In this document: positions 15,625 to 26,008 of the stretch, piece by piece
Layout of the letters: every line of letters begins with the position of its first letter
Numbering within the stretch: the stretch's first letter is position 1
Virus record (IMG/VR): IMGVR_UViG_3300010293_000007
Span: 1-46,173 of that record
Origin: a virus
Strand: one strand, 5' to 3'
DNA: 46,173 nt
Made by a program: the position numbers and the translations under genes
Notes under the pieces: model-generated
The model's input: only the letters and a program-made list of their open reading frames with translations
Told to the model about the DNA's origin: nothing
Database searches by the model: none

Positions 15625-17689
15625 TACTCTTACAGAATATGTTCCTTTTATTGTTTATGATTATACTGGAAATTCGGTATTATCTTCTTACGATTTAAGC
15701 ATTACACCTTTTACTTTTATTCCTTTTTTACCAACAGGTTATAGTGATCTTATTATTAATTGGGATTTTGGTGATGGTAGTGTGTGCACATCTTTAACCG
15801 CGGAACATTATTATAAGTATCCTGGTGTTTATGATGTCAAGTTATTTGTAACGAATTGTGTAAATCAGACAAAATATTCGAGTTACACAACGAGCGTTTC
15901 AGTATTTGAATATTTTCCGAATACAATACAAATTTCAACAAGTTCTGGTAATTGTTTAACTGCATATAACGGTCAATTTACTGAGGGATTAATATTATAC
16001 CAACAAGTAAATAAAAATTTTGAAAATGTTGATATTTTTTATAATGTTTTAAGTTCAAATACACAAAATTATTTTTCATTATCTTCATTTAAATATAATC
16101 ATTTATTGCTTTATCATTGTTTATATACAAAGGATTATAATAGTGTATTGGGTTCTTATGAGTATAATGAAATTGATAAAATTGCTATTACTGGTTCCCC
16201 AATTTTTGTAAAATTGGATAATACAAATACTATTGTTCATTGTTTATCAACTGAAGCAAATAGTGTTTTTATTGGCCATAGTGGAACTGAAACCGTTTAT
16301 TATAGAGATGACCTATCAGGCAATGTTAATTTAAATATGTTTTTTGATAAAACACAAGTATATACAAGATTATTTGCTGACCAATATGGAGTTACAAATT
16401 ATCACAATGTTGCACAAATGGTGGTTCCTATTACAATAACAGTAAACCCCAATGTAAATTATTTTTCAATTACATCAACTGGTTTAGATGGTGAAGGAAG
16501 TGTTTTGAGTAGTTTTAATTTAACACCATATAAATTTAAAAAGACAAAAATTCCCTTTGTTATCAAAGTAAAAGATACAGAATATTATTCAGTAAAGAAT
16601 TTTCCTACACTTAGTTCCGTTTCCATTGGACTAAGAACGGCAACACAAAGTTTACCTGCAACATTTTCTTACACAAATAACTTAAACGCTCTAAGCTCTG
16701 GAGGATATATATTGGGTGAATTTGAATATGATGATGTAACAACACTGGCGATTTCAGGTTGTTATCTATCTGCTTATGGCAATATAACGAATTTTGATTC
16801 AGTTTCGTATACTATTAGTGGTGTATCAACTACATTTACAATCTATCCCCACAATTACTATCAAATATATAAGATTAATGAAGATTATGATATGGCAAAT
16901 GTGTTTAAAACACTAAGATTTCAAGAATTTTTATTAGATGATACAGTTTTATTTGATGATTACATCAAATCTATTTTTGGGGATGCTAATAGTGATTATA
17001 ATGCACTTGGTAAAAAACTTTATGAACGTATAACAAACATTGTTGATAATAATCAATTTGTTGATACCGCAGAAATTGATGCATTGCAAAGTATGGCAGA
17101 AATGTTATATGCATATAATAATCAATATAGCCAACCCAATTTAAATTGTCCTTCTGAAATTAAAAGGTTGATTAATATTTTATCTGTTCGTAATGCGAGA
17201 TTATTTGGGCAAGCCAATCAATTTACACAGAATTTTGATCCAAAAGGATATTCTACTAAAACAGAATATGGGAAAAACCTTGGTAATCAACTTAATACGG
17301 CAACTTATATAATAACAGCAGGAACAGATATTGTTGCTCTTGAAAAGTTTAGTAATACATATAACCTTCTTAATACGCGTCAACCATTAAGTTCCTCACC
17401 GACACTTAGTAGTTTATGTTTTCCATTATCAACTTATGATACGACATGGGGATGGCCATTAATATTGCCACCGGATTATGAATATCATGATTTGGATAAT
17501 TTTTATGTGTTTTTCGAATATAATTCACAAATTGATGGGACATTGTTTAACAATATAATCGATTTTAATAATTCATTAACAACAGTTTTATCAACATATA
17601 ACAGACAAAAATATTTTGCGGAAAACGATATTTTTGAAATATTAATAGCAGATACACTGTATAATTCATTATCATTGTACAGCGCATAA
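15617..17689 (+). CDS. Large baseplate protein with PKD-like domain (gp7-like position)
   Basis: This is a 690-residue protein. ATG at 15617 is preferred to a TTG one codon earlier. Residues about 45-95 contain INWDFGDGS...HYYKYPGVYDVKLFVTN, the signature of a PKD/Ig-like fold. The middle is beta-rich and Ser/Tyr/Asn-rich. The last 230 residues turn helical around DDYIKSIFGDANSDYNALGK and CPSEIKRLINILSVRNARLF, which looks like the part that inserts into the baseplate. Directly after gp6, T4 has gp7, but I see no sequence support for true gp7 homology. It is probably a peripheral wedge or fibre-network protein. Confidence 0.5.
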   Translation: MSSTLTEYVPFIVYDYTGNSVLSSYDLSITPFTFIPFLPTGYSDLIINWDFGDGSVCTSLTAEHYYKYPGVYDVKLFVTNCVNQTKYSSYTTSVSVFEYFPNTIQISTSSGNCLTAYNGQFTEGLILYQQVNKNFENVDIFYNVLSSNTQNYFSLSSFKYNHLLLYHCLYTKDYNSVLGSYEYNEIDKIAITGSPIFVKLDNTNTIVHCLSTEANSVFIGHSGTETVYYRDDLSGNVNLNMFFDKTQVYTRLFADQYGVTNYHNVAQMVVPITITVNPNVNYFSITSTGLDGEGSVLSSFNLTPYKFKKTKIPFVIKVKDTEYYSVKNFPTLSSVSIGLRTATQSLPATFSYTNNLNALSSGGYILGEFEYDDVTTLAISGCYLSAYGNITNFDSVSYTISGVSTTFTIYPHNYYQIYKINEDYDMANVFKTLRFQEFLLDDTVLFDDYIKSIFGDANSDYNALGKKLYERITNIVDNNQFVDTAEIDALQSMAEMLYAYNNQYSQPNLNCPSEIKRLINILSVRNARLFGQANQFTQNFDPKGYSTKTEYGKNLGNQLNTATYIITAGTDIVALEKFSNTYNLLNTRQPLSSSPTLSSLCFPLSTYDTTWGWPLILPPDYEYHDLDNFYVFFEYNSQIDGTLFNNIIDFNNSLTTVLSTYNRQKYFAENDIFEILIADTLYNSLSLYSA

Positions 17690-17698
17690 ATATTTTTA
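17687..17698 (+). promoter_or_regulatory. Late promoter motif overlapping a stop codon
   Basis: TAAATA at 17687-17692 uses the TAA stop of the upstream gene and is followed by 6 bases and ATG at 17699. Confidence 0.55.
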
Positions 17699-19579
17699 AT
17701 GGCATTTAATTATAACAGAGGATTTCAAAGCATTCCGCAATCTATTACTAATTCTAATGTTGCAGATATAAATGCACTTGATAAAAACGCACCATTTTCC
17801 TTTTTGGAATTTATTAATATAACAAAAAATATTGTATATGAGACTTCTGCATTATTAAATTATTATAACTTTTATATTAACGAATGGAATAGCGTTTCAT
17901 CAACAACACCCGAAACAAAAAATGTAACTATTCAAACAAGATATGTTGATTTTCTTAAAGAAATAACATTAAATTATACAAATAATGCAGAACGACGATT
18001 TTTATCTTCGATTGATTTTTCAAATAGAGCAGATTTAGATATAGCTCTTGGTTTCTATTCCAAAAAAATAATAGAAATTATAAATTATTATAAAAACGTT
18101 CGGGAAGATATAAAATATGAATTAACACGTAAAAAAGTTAAAGGTTCAAATATAGGCGCTGAGAAAAAATTAAAAGAAGTTATAATTTCATATTTGGATG
18201 GTCATTCATATAAGGGACAGTCGTTTTTAATTGAAAATGTTGAAAATAAATTAAAAATTGAAATTTCTGAATTATATGATAACAAAGCAGATTATTTCAA
18301 CCAAACACCTTCAGATGTAGACTATGGCAGAAAAACATTAGACTACGGACAAAACATTTTTCTTGAATCAGATGCAAATTTAATCGAAAACATCTTTTCT
18401 GATGTTTCAGCTTTTATTGCAACATATAAAGAAACAGACCAATTATTTGATAGCAAACGACAAGAAACAACAAAATATATTGGTACAGACTTTTATTATC
18501 TATCAACAAATTCAAACAAAAATTATGTTTTAGAAAAATTATTTACAGCTGATAACCCTGCGGGTAATTTCATTAATAGAAATTGGCCAACAACCGCATC
18601 TGTAATATCACAAAATTTCAAGACAAAATACGAAGTAGGTCATTTTAATCCCGTAAATACAAGCCTTTTGATAATTAATTCAAAGTCGCATGATTATTTT
18701 ATTAACACAGATTATATTGAAGCTGATTCATTATATGTCTTCCCAGACCCTTCTTTATATGGCAATGATACAAATGTTTTTAAATTTGTTATTGATGATT
18801 CTCTTTTCAAACGAAATATAACATCAGGCAAAGCAAGCAATCAACCAAACACTACTAATTTACAGACATCTCTATTTGGTTACAAATCACAAACAGTACC
18901 AGATGTTTCTCTTAATCGCAATTATAATTCACTTGCAAATATAGGTTATGTTGACCAATTACAAACAGATTTATATGGTAATCAATTTGTTCTTATTAAA
19001 AATAATAATAATTTTCAACAAGTTATAGAACAAAACAACCCTGATAGGCCATATGTAAAAGAATTATTACTTGATGGTCATACATTTTATGATTTATTAT
19101 TTGCGGAAGGATTTTCATATGATTATACAACATATGATAATACAACATATGATGATGTAATACGTTCTGGATTATCTTCATATACAAATAACTATATTTT
19201 AAGTAGTTTACCATATTATCTTTTCATGAGGTATTTTAAACCTTATGAAGAATTGGATATTCCTACTATAACCTATGATGTATCTCTTTGGGACGGAGCG
19301 TTTTTTGAATTGGAAAATTATCCATTATTAGACCCTGTTTCATCAGATTTATCAGCTTTTTCTGGTTCTGTTGCTTCGTTTTATTATACAACATTAAAAG
19401 AAGCTGGTATATCAAACAATTCACCTATCATTCGGGGATTAGTAGATTCATTATATCCATCACAAACTGCTAGTTTTGCATTTGAATTGGGCGGCGCAGA
19501 AACAGGTGTTGATGTTATTGAATGTGGTTATTTCTCAGACCAATATGAATTTCAATTAGATTTTGAAGAATATGACTAA
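17699..19579 (+). CDS. Large structural protein of the baseplate/fibre cluster
   Basis: This is a 626-residue protein with no recognised family. The N-terminal 260 residues are largely helical (for example EFINITKNIVYETSALLNYY and SKKIIEIINYYKNVREDIKY). The C-terminal half is rich in Tyr, Asn, Asp, Ser and Thr and looks beta-rich. A short internal repeat, YDYTTYDNTTYDDV, is encoded near 19120-19155 by repeated acaacatatgat units. The late promoter motif and the position among baseplate genes support a virion role. The next gene starts 8 bases before this one stops. Confidence 0.5.
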   Translation: MAFNYNRGFQSIPQSITNSNVADINALDKNAPFSFLEFINITKNIVYETSALLNYYNFYINEWNSVSSTTPETKNVTIQTRYVDFLKEITLNYTNNAERRFLSSIDFSNRADLDIALGFYSKKIIEIINYYKNVREDIKYELTRKKVKGSNIGAEKKLKEVIISYLDGHSYKGQSFLIENVENKLKIEISELYDNKADYFNQTPSDVDYGRKTLDYGQNIFLESDANLIENIFSDVSAFIATYKETDQLFDSKRQETTKYIGTDFYYLSTNSNKNYVLEKLFTADNPAGNFINRNWPTTASVISQNFKTKYEVGHFNPVNTSLLIINSKSHDYFINTDYIEADSLYVFPDPSLYGNDTNVFKFVIDDSLFKRNITSGKASNQPNTTNLQTSLFGYKSQTVPDVSLNRNYNSLANIGYVDQLQTDLYGNQFVLIKNNNNFQQVIEQNNPDRPYVKELLLDGHTFYDLLFAEGFSYDYTTYDNTTYDDVIRSGLSSYTNNYILSSLPYYLFMRYFKPYEELDIPTITYDVSLWDGAFFELENYPLLDPVSSDLSAFSGSVASFYYTTLKEAGISNNSPIIRGLVDSLYPSQTASFAFELGGAETGVDVIECGYFSDQYEFQLDFEEYD

Positions 19580-20360
19580 TGTACAAACATATTTTGAGCG
19601 ACAAAAATTAAGCGGAATATTGTATATCAAAAATATACAAAATAATACCGCATTACCCATTTTACAACAAATGTCTTTTTTGAATCAAAAATATGATTCG
19701 GAAATTCTATTAGAATTGGATAATAATGTTTTATCATTTGAAATTTATAGCGATGTTCTTTTCATAAAAACAGATAATTATATTATTATCGAAAAAATGG
19801 TATATGAAAATGGCGGGTTTGTAACACCTAAAACAGATAATAACATTATTCAATATAATACACATTCATTTAATAAACCAAGCAATTTTGTTAAAAAAGA
19901 TTTTAGTTATTATTTTGTATTGCTAGATACACTAGAAATAACCCCGCTTAGTTCTACAGATATAACATTGTATCCAAAAATTTATAAATTTGACATTTCT
20001 AATTATGAATTAGAACAATTGTGGCCTATATCTAATGCTGATATAACATCAACCTTTCAAATTAATAATGGCATTCAATATATTGAAGCGTCTTCTGTTA
20101 ATTTAACACATAGTGAAAATAATGATGTTTTTGGTTTGTCTTATATTATAAACGACCAGAATAAATTACCATCAATGGTGCATCATATTATTGATATAAA
20201 ATCAAATATAGACTTTATCAAATCTACAATTTATACACCACATGATGAATCTTATTCTTTAATAACTAGTTATAATAGCAATTTAAATAGTGTTGGTTAT
20301 GTTCCATTGTCTTCAACTGCACCACAATTTGATGCTGCAACAAACGAATTAATATTTTAA
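19572..20360 (+). CDS. Structural protein, function unknown
   Basis: This is a 262-residue protein. ATG at 19572 (MTNVQTYFERQKLSG) is chosen over a TTG three codons upstream. Composition is beta-rich, with many Asn, Ile, Ser and Tyr residues and no cysteine pairs or catalytic motifs. It is enclosed by overlapping structural genes on both sides and is probably a virion component made together with them. I do not recognise it. Confidence 0.45.
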   Translation: MTNVQTYFERQKLSGILYIKNIQNNTALPILQQMSFLNQKYDSEILLELDNNVLSFEIYSDVLFIKTDNYIIIEKMVYENGGFVTPKTDNNIIQYNTHSFNKPSNFVKKDFSYYFVLLDTLEITPLSSTDITLYPKIYKFDISNYELEQLWPISNADITSTFQINNGIQYIEASSVNLTHSENNDVFGLSYIINDQNKLPSMVHHIIDIKSNIDFIKSTIYTPHDESYSLITSYNSNLNSVGYVPLSSTAPQFDAATNELIF

Positions 20361-20866
20361 TGAATACACATACATATAGCATTCCTTATACTTCTTTATC
20401 TGCAACAACAGAGCTGCCTGTGTATTTTTATGATCGAACGATTCTTGATGTAAATATACAAAATTTACCAGAAGTACCGTTAATTCAAAATATTCATGTA
20501 AATTGGGGTGATGGTATTTCGGAAACATATGCAAATAGATTTTATAAATTTTATCGTACAGATAGTATTTTTGCCGAATTAACTGGAGGTAAAATAACAT
20601 CTATATATGCAGAAACAATGAATCATATTTATGATATTCAATCTGATTCCGTTTTTTCAAGATTATCATGTAATGTGGTTATTGATTATGTAAATGGTTA
20701 TTGTCAAACTTTTACTCAACCAATCGTATACAAAATCAATGAATTTCATGATGCTATCAAAGAATTGAAATTGCAAAATATTCAAGTTTTACCAAAAGAA
20801 GCCAACCCTATTAAATCAGTTTATATTACTGAGACCGGTTACGTTATAGAGAATACCAGTCCATAA
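20360..20866 (+). CDS. Small structural protein with PKD-like motif
   Basis: This is a 168-residue protein whose ATG overlaps the preceding stop by one base. The segment IQNIHVNWGDGISETYANRF (about residues 41-60) carries the W-G-D-G turn of PKD-like domains. The aromatic end of the fold may correspond to ETMNHIYDIQSD. The remainder is beta-rich. It may be a single adhesive Ig-like module in the baseplate periphery. Its TAA stop is used by the late promoter of the next gene. Confidence 0.45.
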   Translation: MNTHTYSIPYTSLSATTELPVYFYDRTILDVNIQNLPEVPLIQNIHVNWGDGISETYANRFYKFYRTDSIFAELTGGKITSIYAETMNHIYDIQSDSVFSRLSCNVVIDYVNGYCQTFTQPIVYKINEFHDAIKELKLQNIQVLPKEANPIKSVYITETGYVIENTSP

Positions 20867-20874
20867 ATAATTAT
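20864..20874 (+). promoter_or_regulatory. Late promoter motif overlapping a stop codon
   Basis: TAAATA at 20864-20869 begins with the stop codon of the upstream gene and is followed by 5 bases and ATG at 20875. Confidence 0.55.
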
Positions 20875-23136
20875 ATGGCATTAATAAACAATAAACTCTC
20901 TGCTTTTCAACCGGAGAGTTATGTTTTAGATTTAAATACAATTAATCTCAAACAGAGTAAAAAAGTATTTACTGGTGGCTATTCATTCAATTTTGTTGAT
21001 GCATTAAGTGGTGTTCGTTCTGCACATATGCAGAATTATGATACATTTTTTCTTACACAACCATTAAATTTAGAAGATTATATAGATTACCGAAATACTA
21101 GTATTTCCTATAATAAACTCTTTTCATATTTAAAAATTGGTGAAGAATATATTAATTTTACAGCTATAAACGATGATGCTTTTATAGCCAATGATGATTA
21201 TACTTCTGCGTTAAAATATGGTTATTATTCTTTTGATGCAACGCAAACAAATTCATATTTAATTGAATTTGTAAACAACACATATTGTACTATATCATAT
21301 TTCAAAGAAGAAACTGGTGAAACGTTTGTTCTAGCAGAGAGTGGCAGTAATATCTGGTTTGTACAATCACAATTTTTATCGGGGTGGAATTATCAATTTC
21401 CATATACAATAGATAATAATTATTATCAATTGTTTTTATATGCTAATCGCGGCGGTGAAAATTATATTATTGAAAAACAAGGCGGTGCACTAGTAGCATC
21501 AACAAATATTAATTCGGTTAGTTCGGATTATATTTTGACACGATTTTTTACAATTGATGATGTTAATATAATAGATTATATGGGCAAAACTGGTGTGTCT
21601 TATATAACATATAATAATAATTTTAACATCAACGATGGCAAATCCGCGTTTAACCTGAAAAACAACTACTTGTTTTTCAAAAATGCTTATACAACCAATT
21701 CTTTGGTTAGTTTAGTGGCATTAAAAAATCAAGTTTCTCGTTTAGGAGCACACATTGCGGGAAATTCTTTATTATCAGCTGTCGATGCAGATGATAATCT
21801 TACAGTAGAAAAACAAAGAGATTATACATCAGTTTTTAATTACCAAACAAACGAATTGGGCCTTAATTATGTATTTTATAATTATGATATTCTTATTAAA
21901 CCTGGCACTAATTTATTTACTACGCCATCAACATTGTCTCCTTATACAGAATTAGACATTAATAATACAACATTTGCTAATTGTGGTGCGGCTTCTTTTA
22001 CAATACCATATTTTGCAGATAAAGTATTTCAATTAGATGATAATGTTCCTTCAACACAAACAGTTCATTATTTGTGTACATGGTTAAGTGGGGCTCCAGA
22101 TTCAAATAACAAAATATGGATGGATCGCTATTATTACCCAGACCGTGTTTCTAAATATGAAGCATTAAATGCAACGCTTCCTTGTGCTGTTTATGCAAAT
22201 GAAAATGATTACATTGAACAATATATTGCTGCAACAACAGGACTTGCAGAAGCATTAAAAGCTGAACCGTTCTTTGACAAAGCATCAATTCTTAAAATAC
22301 AACCCAATAAGAGATATATTTATGATCGAATTAGCGTTGAACCAACAATTGAAACAGTAAATTACTGCGAATTATTTGATAAAAATGTCATTAACTATTT
22401 TACAAAAATAAACGAAACAAGTAAATTTACATTAGCGTTTAGATTTACAACAAATGAAGACGAGTTTACAATTCAAACATTAACAAATGAGTTTGGAAAT
22501 CAATTTACATTAACAAAAGAATTTAATGTGCTCACAATTACATTTTCATTATTTGATGATTCACTAAATGAATTACAAACAATAACAAGACAATATACAT
22601 TATCAAAATATAATCAAGAATCTATTGTTTTATCTTTTAATGGATTTACAGGTAATTTTTATATTATTCTTGGAGAAGACGTTGAAGAAAAAATAAAAGT
22701 AGGCACATTAAAATATGCCAATAAACAGATATTTTCTGGGGATTTTTATTTAACATACAATACAACATCTACAAATATTATTGACTATATGCAATTACCA
22801 ACATATGGTTTTTGTAAAAATGTATATCTCGTAAATACAAGTTATACACGTAATACACTATTAGCTATTAAACGTTCTATATTAACTGAAACTATTGACG
22901 ACATTTACATCACTGTACCATGTGGTCAACGCAATGAAATTGATACAATAGAAATTTATAATAATTTGTCACTCAATACAAAAGCAAAATCAAATTACAT
23001 TAATATAGATGTGCAAAACATCGATGTTGATACAGAATTGCAAACAGAATTAACTGCATTAATTAATTCTGTTAAGAAAGATGTATTACCAGCTGGGACT
23101 GTTGTTAATAACATAACATATAATGATTACAAATAA
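20875..23136 (+). CDS. Large structural protein with lectin-like beta-sandwich region
   Basis: This is a 753-residue protein. The N-terminal half is beta-rich and full of Tyr, Asn and Ser. Around residues 490-650, sequences such as KFTLAFRFTTNEDEFTIQTL, ESIVLSFNGFTGNFYIILG and IFSGDFYLTYNTTST follow the alternation of a concanavalin/LamG-type jelly roll. The C-terminal 100 residues are more helical and charged, possibly an anchor. The fold suggestion is inference. A tail-fibre or baseplate decoration role fits the neighbourhood. Confidence 0.45.
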   Translation: MALINNKLSAFQPESYVLDLNTINLKQSKKVFTGGYSFNFVDALSGVRSAHMQNYDTFFLTQPLNLEDYIDYRNTSISYNKLFSYLKIGEEYINFTAINDDAFIANDDYTSALKYGYYSFDATQTNSYLIEFVNNTYCTISYFKEETGETFVLAESGSNIWFVQSQFLSGWNYQFPYTIDNNYYQLFLYANRGGENYIIEKQGGALVASTNINSVSSDYILTRFFTIDDVNIIDYMGKTGVSYITYNNNFNINDGKSAFNLKNNYLFFKNAYTTNSLVSLVALKNQVSRLGAHIAGNSLLSAVDADDNLTVEKQRDYTSVFNYQTNELGLNYVFYNYDILIKPGTNLFTTPSTLSPYTELDINNTTFANCGAASFTIPYFADKVFQLDDNVPSTQTVHYLCTWLSGAPDSNNKIWMDRYYYPDRVSKYEALNATLPCAVYANENDYIEQYIAATTGLAEALKAEPFFDKASILKIQPNKRYIYDRISVEPTIETVNYCELFDKNVINYFTKINETSKFTLAFRFTTNEDEFTIQTLTNEFGNQFTLTKEFNVLTITFSLFDDSLNELQTITRQYTLSKYNQESIVLSFNGFTGNFYIILGEDVEEKIKVGTLKYANKQIFSGDFYLTYNTTSTNIIDYMQLPTYGFCKNVYLVNTSYTRNTLLAIKRSILTETIDDIYITVPCGQRNEIDTIEIYNNLSLNTKAKSNYINIDVQNIDVDTELQTELTALINSVKKDVLPAGTVVNNITYNDYK

Positions 23137-24859
23137 TTTATATTACAAACACACAATTGGAAACGCGTTTACACTAAGCGGTGTAAATTATACTGGATTT
23201 TTTAATATTCAAAACGACGGTTCTGTGTGGACTGGTACAAACAAAAAAACAACATCACAACAATTATCAACTGTTGATACACTATTATCCGAATTTTATG
23301 TAAACAAAAATCATTTTAATCGCAGTCCTATCATTCCTTATTCGTTGTCTGCTATTAATATGCCAATTAATGAAATTCTCACAAAATTGCAATTGCAAAA
23401 AATTGCACAACAATTAAAAAACAATAATTTATTATTGTTTCAACAATCGGTTATTTTTAATAAATTAGCAGATTTCAGTAATTGTGTTTTTTATGGTTTA
23501 TCTTCGTCAGAATATTCTGGAGGAAGTGCTGTATCGTTGATTGGACGAAGAGAATACATGCAAACAGAACCATTTTCTTATTCACCGGAATGGTCATTTC
23601 TTGAAACAGCTGTAGATTATTCATTTGTACCAAAAACTGATGGTATTACTATCTTTCTAACAACTTCTTCTAATTCTTATATGCTTTCTGCGGCTTATGA
23701 TGTTGGTTCTGAATTAAAAATAATTTCAGATGATATAGGTGTCGTACCTAATACAAAATTGTTTGCTTATGAAAATAGTCTATTAGCACTTGATTCTGAT
23801 TATATCTATTCCTATCAATACAAAGGAGATAGATGTAATTCTTTTGTATTAAAAGATAAAATTCGAAACACCTTTGGTGAATTTATTAAGTTCACAACAG
23901 GTAATAATTACAGAGGATTTGTTTCCAATGAAAAAATTCAGATATATAATCGTTATAATTGGGAACCGGTAAAAACCTATCATTTATCTAGTTTTAGCAT
24001 TAGTTCATTTTCTGCAATCGATATTGACCCAATTAATGATAATCTTATCATTGCTTCGTCTAATGCATTGTTTACTGTTAATTTAAGAGAAGATATAAAT
24101 ACCATATACAAAACAGATATTGTAACAAATACAACTATTAAAGATGCATTATTTACAAGATATGATTGTGATTTATTTTATGTAATATATGATAATAAAA
24201 TAGAAATAAGGTCTTTATCAAATCCGAAATATCCAATTGGTATTATTGATGAGAACAATTATCAATTATTATATCCACAAAAATATATTTGGAATTTAAT
24301 TCATCAAAAGTGGGAAAAAACAAATTTCAAATGGAATACAAATGGATTAAGATCTAATAATTTTGCAACATTATTATCTCCAAAATTTTACTTTAATGAA
24401 AATGATAATAAATTAACATTGGTTTTATATAATTATGGCCGTATTTATATTACACAAAATTCAGTATCTCAATTACATAATACATTATTTGATGTCAATA
24501 TAACAACTAAAACCATTGCAGATTTGTTAGATAGTAAATCATATGTAGCACTACATCTAAATGAAATTTTTGGTAAATTATTGGACGAATTATTATATGT
24601 TATAAATTCATTCGATAAAGATTATAAAGTTCAAACAAAAAATCTAATACCATATCTTGATGGGTATGAGAAAATTTTGACAGAAATTGCATTTTTTGCA
24701 AATGATTATTTCTTTCATGAAAATGAAGAATTGAATTCTATTTCATTTTATAGAGTGGTGCAAAACTTATATAACTTACAAGAGGCTATTTTTAATGCAC
24801 TACAACGATATACTACAGAAAATACCATTAGCTGGGAACAATTAACAATAGCAGACTAA
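23123..24859 (+). CDS. Structural protein with propeller-like repeats
   Basis: This is a 578-residue protein overlapping the upstream gene by 14 bases. Residues about 200-400 contain recurring beta-blade-like phrases, such as LFAYENSLLALDSDYIYSYQ, FSAIDIDPINDNLIIASSNA and RYDCDLFYVIYDNKIEIRSL, which suggest a beta-propeller. The C-terminal 110 residues are helical (LHLNEIFGKLLDELLYVINS and following), a plausible baseplate attachment. I recognise no named family. It precedes the two fibre genes with Mtd_N-like starts, so it may be a receptor-binding or connector protein. Confidence 0.45.
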   Translation: MITNNLYYKHTIGNAFTLSGVNYTGFFNIQNDGSVWTGTNKKTTSQQLSTVDTLLSEFYVNKNHFNRSPIIPYSLSAINMPINEILTKLQLQKIAQQLKNNNLLLFQQSVIFNKLADFSNCVFYGLSSSEYSGGSAVSLIGRREYMQTEPFSYSPEWSFLETAVDYSFVPKTDGITIFLTTSSNSYMLSAAYDVGSELKIISDDIGVVPNTKLFAYENSLLALDSDYIYSYQYKGDRCNSFVLKDKIRNTFGEFIKFTTGNNYRGFVSNEKIQIYNRYNWEPVKTYHLSSFSISSFSAIDIDPINDNLIIASSNALFTVNLREDINTIYKTDIVTNTTIKDALFTRYDCDLFYVIYDNKIEIRSLSNPKYPIGIIDENNYQLLYPQKYIWNLIHQKWEKTNFKWNTNGLRSNNFATLLSPKFYFNENDNKLTLVLYNYGRIYITQNSVSQLHNTLFDVNITTKTIADLLDSKSYVALHLNEIFGKLLDELLYVINSFDKDYKVQTKNLIPYLDGYEKILTEIAFFANDYFFHENEELNSISFYRVVQNLYNLQEAIFNALQRYTTENTISWEQLTIAD

Positions 24860-24870
24860 GGATTTAACCC

Positions 24871-24885
24871 TAAATAATTTTATCA
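24871..24885 (+). promoter_or_regulatory. Late promoter motif with longer spacing
   Basis: TAAATA at 24871-24876 is followed by 9 bases and ATG at 24886, longer than the usual 5-7. It lies in the 26-base gap before the first fibre gene. Confidence 0.4.
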
Positions 24886-25992
24886 ATGCCAAATATTTCC
24901 ATTATTAAATTAAAGATTCGCCGTGGAACAGACACTCAACGCAAAACAGTTGTTCTAAATCAAGGCGAATTGGGTTATACAATTGATACAAATCGATTGT
25001 TTGTAGGAACAGGTACACTAAGCGGGGGTCTTGCAGCGTCTAATAAGTTTCTTGGTGTTTATTCTAATTATAGTACACTATCTACAATTAATGCACAACA
25101 AGGAGATACAGCAGTTGCAAAAAATATCCTTTATGCTCTAAGCGGGACGGATTATTCAAATATTGTAAATTGGAAATCAATACATCCTGTTTATTCTAAC
25201 TTATTTACATATGATGTTAATAATAACGTCACTATTGCAAATAATTCATTAACATTTACACAAATTAATTCTTCTATTGCAGGGAACGGCCTTCAAGTAA
25301 GTGGTGGGTTGCTTACCTTAAATGTAAATCCATCATATTTTGATATATCTGGTTCCCAATTAGTATTGGCGAGCAATTCTGTTTCAGCAACAAATATTGC
25401 TAGTTCCACAATAGGTAATGGATTACAAGGTGGTGGAGGATCACAAATTACATTGAATGTAAGTCCAAGTTCCTTTGGGTTTAATTCGGGACAATTACAA
25501 TTAACAGCGATTCCTGATAATTCTATTGTTTATACATCATTTAATTCAAATGCTATTGGTGATGGTTTGCAATTAAACGGAATTACAACTAAATTAGAAA
25601 CTATTTTAACAGATACAGATGAAAGCACATTGACAAAAGATGCTAATGGAGTTGTTTCAATGTATGAAATTAATGTTTCAGATATTGATAATGATCTTGC
25701 AACATATTATGTTGATGCTTTTGGGCGTGTAATTAGTTATAGACCAACAATTTCTACAATATTAACTGGTGGAAATACTATAACTGGTTCATTTTCACAT
25801 TTAGGTTCTCCTGATCAAGTAACATTAAGCACTGTACCACCAAATGCTACAGTTATTGAAACTCTTTCTAGTAACGGTTCTTCTTCTATAACTGTATATT
25901 TATCTTCTGCAGGGTTTATTGCTTTTAATGCAAATGTATCATCAGATGCAAAAACAATAGACCGCTTTGCAATACCAATTTTTTCATTCTAA
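24886..25992 (+). CDS. Tail fibre with Mtd_N-like head domain (copy 1)
   Basis: This is a 368-residue fibre protein. Residues about 5-50 (IKLKIRRGTDTQRKTVVLNQ, then GELGYTIDTNRLFVGTGTL) match the short N-terminal domain found in many phage fibres and in major tropism determinants, with its 'LRRGT...GEpGY.tDtgrL.vGdG' pattern. The rest is Ser/Thr/Asn-rich and repetitive (GNGLQVSGGLLTLNV and GNGLQGGGGSQITLNV), typical of a trimeric fibre shaft. The neighbouring gene has the same head domain but a different shaft. No reverse transcriptase or variable repeat is seen nearby. Confidence 0.7.
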   Translation: MPNISIIKLKIRRGTDTQRKTVVLNQGELGYTIDTNRLFVGTGTLSGGLAASNKFLGVYSNYSTLSTINAQQGDTAVAKNILYALSGTDYSNIVNWKSIHPVYSNLFTYDVNNNVTIANNSLTFTQINSSIAGNGLQVSGGLLTLNVNPSYFDISGSQLVLASNSVSATNIASSTIGNGLQGGGGSQITLNVSPSSFGFNSGQLQLTAIPDNSIVYTSFNSNAIGDGLQLNGITTKLETILTDTDESTLTKDANGVVSMYEINVSDIDNDLATYYVDAFGRVISYRPTISTILTGGNTITGSFSHLGSPDQVTLSTVPPNATVIETLSSNGSSSITVYLSSAGFIAFNANVSSDAKTIDRFAIPIFSF

Positions 25993-25995
25993 TCT

Positions 25996-26008
25996 TAAAT
26001 ATAATTAA
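25996..26008 (+). promoter_or_regulatory. Late promoter motif between fibre genes
   Basis: TAAATA at 25996-26001 is followed by 7 bases and ATG at 26009. Confidence 0.5.
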